Shown here: positions 23,804-31,490 of the stretch, in pieces
Layout of the letters: each line of letters begins with the position of its first letter
Numbering within the stretch: the first letter of the stretch is position 1
IMG/VR virus record: IMGVR_UViG_3300033145_001047
Location: 22,168-86,167 of that record
Length of the DNA: 64,000 nucleotides
Reading direction: 5' to 3' (one strand)
From: a virus
Notes under the pieces: generated by a model
What the model saw: the letters and a program-made list of their open reading frames with translations, nothing else
The model's database searches: none
What the model was told of the DNA's origin: nothing
Made by a program: the position numbers and the translations under genes

Positions 23804-24649
23804 CTACTCTAGTATATCCTTTGTTTCGCCTTTGTCAAGGCTTTTTTCTGTATCTTCTTCCTCGGGCTCCGGAAGGGGCTCGGACGCCTCCAGCAGCTCC
23901 TCATACCGGCGCTTCGCCATGTTCTGGTCTGGCATCTCATGATATACTTCCCCGGCCAGCTTATTTCCACCCCATTCTCCGTCGATCTTCTTGTATCCGC
24001 CTATCTGTTTGAAAAAGAATGGGACCCCCGCCGTTCGGCACTCGTCCCTGACCTTGAGAGCCCACCACTCGTCCATCTTCCGGGCATGGGGACCTGATTC
24101 GCCTCCTACAATTACAAGGTCGAGGAGAGTCAGCATGTTGTCCGGCATGACGACGCCCTTCCGGTGGAAGGTGATGGGTCCGAGCATGGGTTCAATGCTG
24201 ACGAACTTGACGACCGCCGGGACCGCCGCGAATATTCTCATCCTCGCGTCAAGGTTCACCTGGTCCTCCGCGCTGATTCCGAGCCAGACGTTCGGCAGCG
24301 GCCAGTCCTCGGGAAGCCGCCCCGCAATGTTCTCCGGTCGTTTCGTCAATATCTGGTAAGTTAGGTTCGGCGTCTGTCGGATTATCGCCCAGGCGTCGTC
24401 CCTCCACTTGTCAGCTTCTTCGATAAACCAATCTGACCACGGACACACGAAGACCATCATCTGCTCTTTCCATCCAAGCGGAGCACAGAAGGTCTTATCC
24501 GCAGCACGGACCACGACGTCCGGGTCCCTTCCATAGCGTTTCTGGTCTCTGAAAGCATAGCAGTTTTTGCATCCGCTTGAGACTTTTGAGCACCCCCTCC
24601 AAGCCCCCCAGGAAGCATCCGTCCATGCCACACCAGATTTTATCCCCAT
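23804..24649 (-). CDS. Gp37/Gp68-family (DUF5131) protein, radical-SAM-like
   Basis: 281 residues from ATG 24649 (GGAGG upstream); the frame continues upstream to 24943 only as noise over the neighbouring gene. The start MGIKSGVAWTDASWGAWRGC and the cluster C20-x6-C27-x2-C30 (GCSKVSSGCKNCYAF), QILTKRPENI, WLGISAEDQ, FVSIEPML and VIVGGESG are hallmark blocks of the phage Gp37/Gp68 family. The Cys cluster and barrel-like blocks suggest a radical SAM or queuosine-related enzyme, but the reaction is not established. Its last bases hold the -10 region of the next promoter. Confidence 0.88.
   Translation of the reverse strand: MGIKSGVAWTDASWGAWRGCSKVSSGCKNCYAFRDQKRYGRDPDVVVRAADKTFCAPLGWKEQMMVFVCPWSDWFIEEADKWRDDAWAIIRQTPNLTYQILTKRPENIAGRLPEDWPLPNVWLGISAEDQVNLDARMRIFAAVPAVVKFVSIEPMLGPITFHRKGVVMPDNMLTLLDLVIVGGESGPHARKMDEWWALKVRDECRTAGVPFFFKQIGGYKKIDGEWGGNKLAGEVYHEMPDQNMAKRRYEELLEASEPLPEPEEEDTEKSLDKGETKDILE
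23811..23838 (-). promoter_or_regulatory. Sigma-70-like promoter upstream of the SWIM gene
   Basis: TTGACA (23833-23838), 16 bases, TATACT (23811-23816) on the minus strand. It lies within the 3' end of the Gp37/Gp68-like gene and would start transcription about 40 bases before the SWIM start. Confidence 0.72.
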
Positions 24650-24666
24650 GAGTCGTCCTCCATTCG

Positions 24667-25179
24667 TCAGCCCGACGTCTTGTTCAGATGAGGGAACTCC
24701 ACGTCCGGGGAAGGCGCACCCAGGAACGGGCACAGCCGCTCCCACCCTTCGCCGCCGCATACGTCCATCACCAGAAAATCTTCGTGTCTGTTCTGGAAGT
24801 GTTCCAGCACTTCGTCCTGGTGCTGCAGGAACACGCGACGGAACACGTCGCGGTCGAACTCCAGCATCCCGAACAGGTCCATCCTGTAGTCGTCCCAGTT
24901 CTGTCCGGGAAGTCCAGCCCGTTTCTCCCAGTGCCGCTTGCACGACAGCAGCCAGGCATTCATCTCTCGCGGCGTGTATATGAACTTCGAGCCGGGATAC
25001 TGGACGTCAAGTTCCTTGTACCGTATGGATATCGGGAGGTCGTTGCAGAAGTCCCACTGGTCCAGCTTCGCGTACTCGTACTCAGCCAGGTAGTGCTTCC
25101 CACTGTACCCGAGCATCTCGAACGCCGTGCACAGCGACCGCGTCCCCGTCTTGCTGAGTCCTATCCCGAAGTATTTCAT
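24667..25179 (-). CDS. Sulfotransferase-like protein
   Basis: 170 residues. GIGLSKTGTRSLCTAFEMLG (residues 5-24) matches the 5'-phosphosulfate loop of PAPS-dependent sulfotransferases, and FIYTPREMNAWLLSCKRHWE matches the 3'-phosphate-binding block, as in the Sulfotransfer_4 family. It would move sulfate from PAPS to a sugar or other hydroxyl. It is shorter than most family members, so a compact or partial enzyme is possible. It neighbours no other glycan gene but the phage carries an rml set. Confidence 0.78.
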   Translation of the reverse strand: MKYFGIGLSKTGTRSLCTAFEMLGYSGKHYLAEYEYAKLDQWDFCNDLPISIRYKELDVQYPGSKFIYTPREMNAWLLSCKRHWEKRAGLPGQNWDDYRMDLFGMLEFDRDVFRRVFLQHQDEVLEHFQNRHEDFLVMDVCGGEGWERLCPFLGAPSPDVEFPHLNKTSG

Positions 25180-25448
25180 TTATGCGCGTCTTGCTTGTGG
25201 ATTGTCTCTTGAAACCGTTTCATCTGTTCCTCCAAGAAATCAGCTATGACCTTCTTCGTTTTGTCCTTTAGACCAGCAATTACGTCGTCAGGTATTGCTC
25301 TGAAAAATCCAGCCGTATTATTGATTCCAATAAGCACCATTTCTTCGCGCTCTGTATCTTGACGTATCGCCCGAGTGATGTCGTCAAGGCTTACCTCGAT
25401 TTCAACCTCGACCTCCTTTGATACATCAACCCATTTCGTGACTATCAT
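25176..25448 (-). CDS. Hypothetical protein
   Basis: 90 residues, MIVTKWVDVSKEVEVEIEVS onward. A strand-rich acidic start, then helices; low GC relative to neighbours. Linked to the sulfotransferase gene by ATGA. No family recognised. Confidence 0.62.
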   Translation of the reverse strand: MIVTKWVDVSKEVEVEIEVSLDDITRAIRQDTEREEMVLIGINNTAGFFRAIPDDVIAGLKDKTKKVIADFLEEQMKRFQETIHKQDAHK

Positions 25449-25449
25449 T

Positions 25450-25809
25450 CTATCGACGTTCCCCGAAGGTCTCTATCACCTTCTTACATTCCGCCTCGTT
25501 CAACATCCCGATGTGCGCTTCCTCAATCGGCACGTGCAGAACATTCGCCAGCTTCGCGTAGCACTGGTCCCTCGACATCTTCGCGTTCCTCCACCACCAG
25601 TCCATTGCAGTGTGTGCTTCCTTCCGCAGCGTACGGAGTTCGGCGTTCGCCAGGGTCCCGAGGGGTCTCGTCGTTCCCTTGTGGACACCGACGTAGGTAT
25701 CACAGGCCGGATAGTTCTCGCACAGATAGACCGACCCGTACGATCTCCCTCCATATATCACGGCGCTGTCACTGAGCGACGCCTCGCCTCCGCAGTAGGG
25801 ACACTTCAT
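25450..25809 (-). CDS. DUF3268-like zinc-finger-containing protein
   Basis: 119 residues. MKCPYCGGEASLSDSAVIYG, then CENYPACDTYVGVHKGT, PLGTLANAELRTLRKEAHTA and HIGMLNEAECKKVIE are the diagnostic blocks of the zinc-finger-containing domain DUF3268, common in phages. The CxxC...CxxxxxC array resembles a degenerate topoisomerase zinc ribbon. Role unknown. Start ATG overlaps the upstream stop. Confidence 0.85.
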   Translation of the reverse strand: MKCPYCGGEASLSDSAVIYGGRSYGSVYLCENYPACDTYVGVHKGTTRPLGTLANAELRTLRKEAHTAMDWWWRNAKMSRDQCYAKLANVLHVPIEEAHIGMLNEAECKKVIETFGERR

Positions 25810-26273
25810 CGTTCCGTATCCTCGTAGACCACGACCTTCTTCTTCATGCCGAGCAGTCGTGGAACTTGTGACAGCAACCGCAGTACAGGTGATTGACGTC
25901 GTTCTCGTTGTGACTCGTCATGCCGCACACCAGACACGTTATCGTCGGCCTCCCATCGACGCTCGATATCCGGTACGTCGGGCTCTGTCCAGTTAATGTT
26001 TCGTCGCGCTTCGAGCCACTCGTTGACCTTCCGAACAATGACAGTAAACTCTGCATAACATTCATCACATACCTTTCCATCACGTACCCTCGAACCGTTC
26101 GGGACGAACGACGCCTCCACATCTCTCCCATGCCCCCACCCTCCGAGGGCTCCGTACATTTCCAGCTTGATCTCGGACGCTCTACGGACTGGGGTCTTGG
26201 CGTAGTTGTGACCGTATCCTTTTGACAGCGGTTTCCCGCACAGGTCACAGCACTGTATCGTGAACGTGCTCAC
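25806..26273 (-). CDS. Zinc-binding hypothetical protein with dubious C-terminal extension
   Basis: 155 residues from GTG 26273 (GTGA overlap). The first 95 residues look authentic: FTIQCCDLCGKPLSKGYGHN, then KVCDECYAEFTVIVRKVNEW, forming a CxxC/CxxC zinc site. After residue about 110 the frame runs antiphase to a well-conserved zinc-ribbon frame (25844-25942), so the last 45 residues may not be a natural tail. The final 13 codons (MKKKVVVYEDTER) could be a separate mini gene starting with ATGA after the zinc ribbon. Confidence 0.6.
   Translation of the reverse strand: MSTFTIQCCDLCGKPLSKGYGHNYAKTPVRRASEIKLEMYGALGGWGHGRDVEASFVPNGSRVRDGKVCDECYAEFTVIVRKVNEWLEARRNINWTEPDVPDIERRWEADDNVSGVRHDESQRERRQSPVLRLLSQVPRLLGMKKKVVVYEDTER
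25844..25942 (-). CDS. Overlapping 32-residue zinc ribbon with possible ATA start
   Basis: In a frame different from the surrounding gene, ITCLVCGMTSHNENDVNHLY then CGCCHKFHDCSA gives the CxxC...CxxC...H pattern of a small zinc ribbon that I know as a stand-alone gene in many phages. GGGAGG lies six bases upstream of an ATA codon where an ATG would be expected (ATA ACG TGT). No ATG, GTG or TTG is available nearby in frame; an ATG at 26056 would require 38 overlapping codons. It may use a non-standard start, be reached by frameshift, or have lost its start codon. Confidence 0.45.
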   Translation of the reverse strand: MTCLVCGMTSHNENDVNHLYCGCCHKFHDCSA

Positions 26274-26779
26274 TTCTTCCCCTCCCCCTTCTTCTTCCCT
26301 CGTGCTCTCCGGATGGAGTTCATGAGCCTGACCTTGCTCCTCCACTGCAGGGCCATTATGAACGCCTCGGCCTCGTGGTCGTTCAGGTGCACACCGCACT
26401 CCGAGAACGCCCACGTCTGTATCGTCCGCTTCGGCTTGTTCCCCTTCCAGTCGTCGACGCGGACGAACTCGACGGGGAAACCCTGGGCGAGGATTCCGAC
26501 TATCGCGCCCATCGACATCTCAAGCATTTGAATCGGTCCCACGTTCAAGAGTCCTTTCTTCCCTTTTCTCATAAACGTCCCAGGCTGTTCGACGATAACC
26601 TGACCGATGTCATGGTCCTCGACCAGGTACTTCGAGAAGTGCTCCGTGATCTCGGCGAGTCGTATCGGCATCTCCACCTTCGGGCTCGTTCGGAACGTAT
26701 ACGACCATTCGTAGTATCGTTCGTTCACTAACGCGACTCCGATATTCCCTATACTGGGGTCGACGGAGAGGACCCTCAC
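26270..26779 (-). CDS. RuvC-like Holliday junction resolvase/endonuclease
   Basis: 169 residues of RNase H-like fold. The first strand has LSVDPSIGNIGVAL (D7), the second acidic residue is in QVIVEQPG (E64), and the C-terminal helix has NDHEAEAFIMA (D134, E136, E138). This spacing matches phage RuvC-like resolvases. It would cut branched DNA before packaging or during recombination. The C-terminus is a Lys/Arg tail (RRARGKKKGEGKK). Located within the recombination block. Confidence 0.82.
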   Translation of the reverse strand: MRVLSVDPSIGNIGVALVNERYYEWSYTFRTSPKVEMPIRLAEITEHFSKYLVEDHDIGQVIVEQPGTFMRKGKKGLLNVGPIQMLEMSMGAIVGILAQGFPVEFVRVDDWKGNKPKRTIQTWAFSECGVHLNDHEAEAFIMALQWRSKVRLMNSIRRARGKKKGEGKK

Positions 26780-27060
26780 GACTTCTTCGTCGTCTTCTTC
26801 TTCGCCAGACCTCTCGTCCGCTTCTTCTTCTCGGTCCCGTTCACGACCTCGAAGATGTCGTCGAACTCACACTCCAGGGCTTCGAGCAGCTTCCTCCGAA
26901 CCTGGGGTCCCGGCTTGAACTTGTCCCACTTGCTATTCTTCACGTTCGACAGATACGTGTCGGTGACGCCGACCATCTTGGCCAGCTCTTTCATCGACAG
27001 ACTCCGCCGGGCGACCAGCACGTCGAACGCCTTCTCCCGAATCCTAACCATTAGAGACAT
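26776..27060 (-). CDS. XRE/Cro-like helix-turn-helix protein
   Basis: 94 residues. RSLSMKELAKMVGVTDTYLS is a classical XRE-type helix-turn-helix (residues 19-38), followed by a helix (RRKLLEALECEFDDIFEVV) as in lambda Cro/434 repressors. The C-terminus is Lys/Arg/Thr-rich. Likely a transcription regulator. GGAGG six bases before ATG 27060. Confidence 0.8.
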   Translation of the reverse strand: MSLMVRIREKAFDVLVARRSLSMKELAKMVGVTDTYLSNVKNSKWDKFKPGPQVRRKLLEALECEFDDIFEVVNGTEKKKRTRGLAKKKTTKKS

Positions 27061-28237
27061 TCTTGACCTCCTTCGTCTCTTCCTTCTCCTCTTCCTTCTT
27101 CGGCTCTACATACTTCTTGTCGCCGAACTTTATACTGACCTTCCTCTTCCCCGTCTCCCTGAGCAGCTCGACCATCAGCGATTCGTTCTCCATCCGTTTC
27201 TTGACCGCACTGTTGTCGACCTTGAGACAGTCGTATATGTCTACGCCCAGTTCGTTCGCCTTCACGATGAACGCCTCCACGTCCTTGACCTCCCAGGAAT
27301 GGGAGACGGCGAAGTGCCACAACTGTCCGCCCGAGACGACGTTCCCGAACTTGTCGCAATAGTTCTTGAGGACGCTCTTCGCCACGGAGTTCAGCTTCTT
27401 GTACTTCAATACCTCCAGCGCCAGGGACGCCGCCTTGTCCTTCGTGTCCGGCATCTGGTACACGACATCCTCCGGCTTCATGGCCGGACACCATCTCCAG
27501 CAACCGCACCAGGTGCAAGCCTCTGAGATGGTCGGCTTGTACTTCGTTTCCTTCTCGATCTTCGAGGTTTTTGTCAGTACCTTCCTCTCGATCACAGGGA
27601 GGTCCTCCGCGTGTATCTCGAAGTACTTCTGGTAGTCGAACCGGACGAAGTCCATCTCTATCAGGAAGCGCGTCACCTGGGGGTATATCTTGTTCACCAG
27701 CCAGGCGTATATCTCGAACTGCAGCGGGTCGACGTCGGTCTTGTACCCGCTCTTGTAGTCCGTGATCTTCGCATAGTCCCCCCATATCTGCAGGTAGTCG
27801 AGGACGCCCCGGAACCATACGTCGTCGTCGGTCCACCCGCACTGGGTCCCGTCGCGCCGTATCGCTATCTCTTCCTCGACACCGACCGCGCTCCCCAGGT
27901 CGATCTCGTGGCCGGAGGCGTAGTCCTCCACCATCTTCATGACCTCGGGATAGAACTGGGTCGGGAGGCTTTCCTTCTCCAGCGCCAGGTATGCACACTC
28001 CTCCCACTTCGGGAAGTCCTGGGACACCGCGTTCTTCAAGCAGTGCCGCCAGTACAGACGAATCGCGTCATGCACCACGCGCCCCGCTATCAGAATCGGG
28101 TGGAGTTCCTGAGCCTTCCGGTCGATGCTCACACACTTGAACATGAACGGGCACTGCTCGTACTTCTGAATCTTCGAGAAGCTATGGGAGAGCGGTCGCT
28201 GTCCGACAGTCTCGTCCTTCGTCTTTTCTGCAGCCAC
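27044..28237 (-). CDS. RecB/Cas4-type PD-(D/E)XK exonuclease with probable Fe-S cluster
   Basis: 397 residues from GTG 28237 (GGAGG six bases upstream). SHSFSKIQKYEQCPFMF is the typical RecB-like N-terminus. The catalytic core is WFRGVLDYLQIWGDYAKITD, then YKSG (D147, D160-x-K162), with Q173-FEIYAW. One Cys near the N-terminus (C29) and three or four at the C-terminus (CTWCGCWRWCP) match the Fe-S staple of AddB/Cas4 nucleases. It probably works with the Rad52-like protein encoded upstream as a two-component recombination system. The last 20 residues are Lys/Glu-rich. Confidence 0.85.
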   Translation of the reverse strand: MAAEKTKDETVGQRPLSHSFSKIQKYEQCPFMFKCVSIDRKAQELHPILIAGRVVHDAIRLYWRHCLKNAVSQDFPKWEECAYLALEKESLPTQFYPEVMKMVEDYASGHEIDLGSAVGVEEEIAIRRDGTQCGWTDDDVWFRGVLDYLQIWGDYAKITDYKSGYKTDVDPLQFEIYAWLVNKIYPQVTRFLIEMDFVRFDYQKYFEIHAEDLPVIERKVLTKTSKIEKETKYKPTISEACTWCGCWRWCPAMKPEDVVYQMPDTKDKAASLALEVLKYKKLNSVAKSVLKNYCDKFGNVVSGGQLWHFAVSHSWEVKDVEAFIVKANELGVDIYDCLKVDNSAVKKRMENESLMVELLRETGKRKVSIKFGDKKYVEPKKEEEKEETKEVKNVSNG

Positions 28238-28502
28238 TATTATCCTCCGTGTTCTCGAACATGTCGAGCTGCGTGGGTTCCTGTTCCACTAAGCGGAACA
28301 CCGATACCTTCCTGCTACTCTCCGTCATTCGCACCTTCGGCGCTTCGATGGTGTGACCGTGGAGCCTCGCCTGTCTCACCGCTTCCGGGACGTTCAGGAT
28401 GTTGGGATGCTTCTCCCTCAACTGTCGACCCGTCAATCCGGATGGATACTCTCGCAGCGTTCTCAGCACTTCCGTCCACTGCGGACTCTTTTTCCTCGGC
28501 AC
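28182..28502 (-). CDS. Winged-helix-like protein
   Basis: 106 residues from a GTG at 28502. WTEVLRTLREYPSGLTGRQL then REKHPNILNVPEAVRQARLH looks like a winged helix-turn-helix; RKVSVFRLVEQ completes the wing. Overlaps the nuclease gene by 56 bases and the HNH frame by 188 bases, where this frame has the natural-looking sequence. Confidence 0.65.
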   Translation of the reverse strand: MPRKKSPQWTEVLRTLREYPSGLTGRQLREKHPNILNVPEAVRQARLHGHTIEAPKVRMTESSRKVSVFRLVEQEPTQLDMFENTEDNSGCRKDEGRDCRTATALP

Positions 28503-28911
28503 TTAGTTCACCCCTTTCCTTTCTTTTCCACGCACTTCTTTCGTACACTTCCTTCCACTTCGGGTCCTCTGTGAGCCCGAATTTCGTACAGAAGTCCAGA
28601 AGCCCGATAACGTGAACCCCCTCCGGGCCGATATGGTGCGTCCAGCACAAACTATCGAGGTTTCCGGGTTCGTCGCTTCTGTTCTTTCTGACATCAATAT
28701 GATGGGGGGTCGGCATAGAAAGTTTCCCGCATACCCTGCATCTCGGATTCTCGTCATGATATTCAGCCTGGGCCTTCGTCCGTCGGTACGACTTCGATCT
28801 CAGCCGCGACTTCCCCTGCTTCAACGGTGACCGCTTGAGTTCCTTCGTCCCCCGTTTCAGCTCGGTCCTCTTGAGCTGCTTCGTCCCTCGTTTCAGCGGG
28901 GACCGTTTCAC
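28315..28911 (-). CDS. HNH endonuclease with basic repeat N-terminus
   Basis: 198 residues as an open frame. The N-terminus repeats LKRGTK/LKR (KRSPLKRGTKQLKRTELKRG), a basic tract. The HNH motif is CRVCGKLSMPTPHHIDVRKN, then NLDSLCWTHH, as in phage HNH nucleases linked to packaging or recombination. Beyond residue about 135 the frame overlaps the winged-helix gene and looks like noise, so the true protein is probably shorter; a TAA at 28503-28505 in another frame suggests a frameshift or read-through tail. Confidence 0.7.
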   Translation of the reverse strand: MKRSPLKRGTKQLKRTELKRGTKELKRSPLKQGKSRLRSKSYRRTKAQAEYHDENPRCRVCGKLSMPTPHHIDVRKNRSDEPGNLDSLCWTHHIGPEGVHVIGLLDFCTKFGLTEDPKWKEVYERSAWKRKERGELSAEEKESAVDGSAENAARVSIRIDGSTVEGEASQHPERPGSGETGEAPRSHHRSAEGANDGE

Positions 28912-28914
28912 TCG

Positions 28915-29403
28915 TTACCTCCAACATAGGAATGACTGTCCGACCTGCTCGATGGAGTGAAAGTATCCCTTGAGCATGTCATAGCTGAACACCACCCTCG
29001 GATTCTCCGCCGAGCCGTTCATGAAGGGCACCGTCACGACCAGGTTCGGTATCACCTTGAGCGTGTCGAGCAGTCCGTTCCAGTCCGCGTCCGGGTCAAG
29101 GACGTCGCATACGAGAGCCAGGTCGTACCCGGTCTCCAGGACCTCGTCCCAGTGCTTGTCTTCGTGTACGACGTGCACCTTGTCATAGATACACAGATGG
29201 TGCGGCATCAGCTTCGACTCCGCGAACGCTACGCCGTCGATGGTCGTCGCCCAGGTGCTCCGCCTGAGAGGATTCTCCTCCAGGAACTCGCGGAGCAGGA
29301 GCCCGTACCGTCCGAACTCCAGGCCGACATCGAGAGCCAGGGAGGGACACACCTGTAGCACCCTCCGCATGACAGCCTCAATCGTTTCCAGACTCTTCTT
29401 CAC
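28915..29403 (-). CDS. Class I SAM-dependent methyltransferase-like protein
   Basis: 162 residues. ALDVGLEFGRYGLLLREFLE resembles the AdoMet-binding loop (motif I) of class I methyltransferases, YDLALVCDVLD motif IV and VIPNLVVTVPFMN motif V/VI. The substrate cannot be inferred. Overlaps the upstream Rad52-like gene by 26 bases. Confidence 0.65.
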   Translation of the reverse strand: MKKSLETIEAVMRRVLQVCPSLALDVGLEFGRYGLLLREFLEENPLRRSTWATTIDGVAFAESKLMPHHLCIYDKVHVVHEDKHWDEVLETGYDLALVCDVLDPDADWNGLLDTLKVIPNLVVTVPFMNGSAENPRVVFSYDMLKGYFHSIEQVGQSFLCWR

Positions 29404-30379
29404 CTTTCTCTTCCCCCGCTTTTTCGTTCAGCCTATCCGTCAGCACCTTGTTCAGATTTATCACAAGGTCGTCGAGCTTTTCCTGTTTCTCGTACGCCCT
29501 GAACATGGCCAGCCGTTTCCCGAGCGGCGTCCCGAGCATGGAGAACAGCGCGTCGATGTCCTCCGGTATCGGGTTCTCTTTCTCCACGACCACCGCGACC
29601 CGCTCCTCCAGCTTGGCCATAATCGAGCGGAAGTGTCGCCGCTGTATATCGTCCGCCGTCGAGTAGTCGTACAGCTCGTTCGCCACCTTCGCCAGGCCGC
29701 TCTGTCCTATCTCGGCCTCCTGTGCCAGGACATCCAACCGACGCCGCTGTCCTTCTGATATCAGCCCCTCCGGGTCCTCCGAATCCTCGCGCCGTTTCAC
29801 CGCGCCGGAGTATACGTCCAGGGCGATACCGAACTCCGAGGCGCACTTCTTCACGGAGTCCGAGACCGCGCCCTTGCAGTCGTTGCCGAAGTCCAGCAGG
29901 TCGCCCGGTTCCTTCGCAGTGTCGCGCTTGTACTTGAGGTCGCAGCTCCCGAACTGTTCCTTCGAGACCTCGCGCCCGTCCGCCGTCAACATCCTGAGAC
30001 GGAGCCGGACCACGAACTGATTTATCCGGAGAGCCTCCTCGATGGTCGTGCTCCACAGGACCTCCGAGGACCACGTGTGTCCGGTCAGTATGTTCAACTG
30101 CTCGATCACGTACCCGATGTCCACGTAGTCCCATATCTTCCCGCCCTTGCCCTTCCGTTTTTTGATCTTGTACTTCGGCGTCTCGTTGAGCAGCAGGTTC
30201 CGCTGTGCTTCGCCGAAGAGCTGCGGGACCTTCTCCTGAATCTGCTCTATCAGTTTGTCCCGCTTTGCGAGTTGTTCCTCGATCTCGGCCCCGGTCGCCT
30301 CGGGCTTCGGTTTCTCGACCTGGGGTTCCTTCTTCTCGGTCGCCTCGGGCTTCTTCTTCGCCGTCTTCTTCGCCACCAT
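29378..30379 (-). CDS. Rad52-like single-strand annealing recombinase
   Basis: 333 residues. A Lys/Glu-rich N-terminal tract precedes the Rad52/22-family core: IWDYVDIGYVIEQLNILTGH, WSSEVLW, then the signature DCKGAVSDSVKKCASEFGIA. Family members form rings that anneal complementary single strands in phage recombination and replication. The last 130 residues are helical and charged, probably for partner binding. First gene after the strong promoter 30450-30478; the RecB-type nuclease follows downstream. Confidence 0.88.
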   Translation of the reverse strand: MVAKKTAKKKPEATEKKEPQVEKPKPEATGAEIEEQLAKRDKLIEQIQEKVPQLFGEAQRNLLLNETPKYKIKKRKGKGGKIWDYVDIGYVIEQLNILTGHTWSSEVLWSTTIEEALRINQFVVRLRLRMLTADGREVSKEQFGSCDLKYKRDTAKEPGDLLDFGNDCKGAVSDSVKKCASEFGIALDVYSGAVKRREDSEDPEGLISEGQRRRLDVLAQEAEIGQSGLAKVANELYDYSTADDIQRRHFRSIMAKLEERVAVVVEKENPIPEDIDALFSMLGTPLGKRLAMFRAYEKQEKLDDLVINLNKVLTDRLNEKAGEEKGEEESGND

Positions 30380-30449
30380 GACCTCCCTTTCTAGAGTGTT
30401 CCTCTATCATTCCGCCCGGTATAGTCCAGGCTTTGCTTCTTCTATATAT

Positions 30450-30478
30450 AGTATACGGTTCGTTTTCGTTCCAGTCAA
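30450..30478 (-). promoter_or_regulatory. Strong sigma-70-like promoter for the recombination operon
   Basis: TTGACT (30473-30478), 17 bases, TATACT (30450-30455) on the minus strand, followed by TATATATAG. It fills most of the 119-base gap between the LysM-3D gene and the Rad52-like gene. Confidence 0.78.
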
Positions 30479-30498
30479 GTCCTGTTTTCGTGGTATTT

Positions 30499-31122
30499 TC
30501 AGCGCCCCGCTGCGGCCACTAACGTGTTGAGCCCGCGTTTCTTACGGAGGAGCGTGACCGTCCTTGTCTTTACGCCGTATCTCCGCGCTTCCGCGTAATA
30601 CCTGAATCGAATGTCTATCTGGTAGCGTCCTCGTCTCCATGATCTCCGCATGGCCGCGCCAGTGTCGTCGACTTCTCTGATACCGATACCCGGTATGTCG
30701 ACCAAGGTCCCGTACGGTATCGCCCTCGGGTCGGTTGCACAGCCGTCCATCTTCCAGGCCGACTTTCCGATTGAGGTCTTCCCGTCCGCAAACTTCCCGC
30801 AGCTTCGATAGCCCGGTTCATAGGCTGTCAGCTTCGCGGTGACCTTCTTCCATATCTCGTACCCTTTGGGTACTCTAGACCGGGGCTTCGGCTTCGGAGG
30901 TTTCTTGTCCGGTATGACCAGCTCCAGGCCCGGCTTGATCCTGTTCGCGTTCCGTATCTTCTTACGGTTCGCCCGGTATATCCACGTCCACCTGTTCCCG
31001 TCGCCATACTTCGCCTTCGCTATCTTCCAAAGCGAATCCCCACCGTTCACGGTGTAGGTTTCCTCCGCGCCGAGCCCGGCACAGAATAGGAGCATCGACA
31101 ACGCGACCACCAGCTTCTTCAC
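30499..31122 (-). CDS. Secreted LysM plus 3D-domain muralytic protein
   Basis: 207 residues. A signal peptide covers residues 1-19 (LVVALSMLLFCAGLGA). Residues 22-71 form a LysM peptidoglycan-binding domain (YTVNGGDSLWKIAKAKYGDG ... IKPGLELVIPD). A Pro/Lys linker leads to a 3D domain with the three Asp: D131 in ATDPRAIPYGT, D153 in VDDTGAA, D170 in YQIDIRF. 3D domains resemble the MltA lytic transglycosylase barrel. It could open peptidoglycan for lysis, and is the only clear cell-wall enzyme in the window, although it lies far from the holin-like gene. Confidence 0.85.
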   Translation of the reverse strand: MKKLVVALSMLLFCAGLGAEETYTVNGGDSLWKIAKAKYGDGNRWTWIYRANRKKIRNANRIKPGLELVIPDKKPPKPKPRSRVPKGYEIWKKVTAKLTAYEPGYRSCGKFADGKTSIGKSAWKMDGCATDPRAIPYGTLVDIPGIGIREVDDTGAAMRRSWRRGRYQIDIRFRYYAEARRYGVKTRTVTLLRKKRGLNTLVAAAGR

Positions 31123-31490
31123 TTCGGGAGTCCCTCCTGTTTGTTCAACTTATCCGCCCGTCTCTGAGCCTTCGCCTCGGAGTCGTACATGTTCCTATTT
31201 TCGAGCCACGTCCCGGCGTAGTAGTCGACCCGCTGCTTCCCCCTGGTGAGCCGGACCTCTACCTCCGATATCTTCCTCGACCGCTTCACCCGGTACGCGC
31301 ACACCAGCTTCTTCCTGACCGCTCCCCCGCGTGTGCAGTTCGGACACGGCCAGGACTTTTTCTGCCCCTCGATCTTGACCTTCCGCGTGTTATCACAAAC
31401 GCTGCAGTCAATCGGCTCATGCTTCCTGGAACATACCACCAGCCACACCTTCTCTCTGAGTCCGTACTTCGTCTGTAGTCTAACGTCCAC
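31119..31490 (-). CDS. Zinc-ribbon hypothetical protein
   Basis: 123 residues with two CxxC pairs: DCSVCDNTRKVKIEGQ and WPCPNCTRGG, a DnaJ-like or rubredoxin-knuckle ribbon. The rest is beta-rich and basic. ATGA overlap with the LysM-3D gene. Confidence 0.65.
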   Translation of the reverse strand: MDVRLQTKYGLREKVWLVVCSRKHEPIDCSVCDNTRKVKIEGQKKSWPCPNCTRGGAVRKKLVCAYRVKRSRKISEVEVRLTRGKQRVDYYAGTWLENRNMYDSEAKAQRRADKLNKQEGLPK

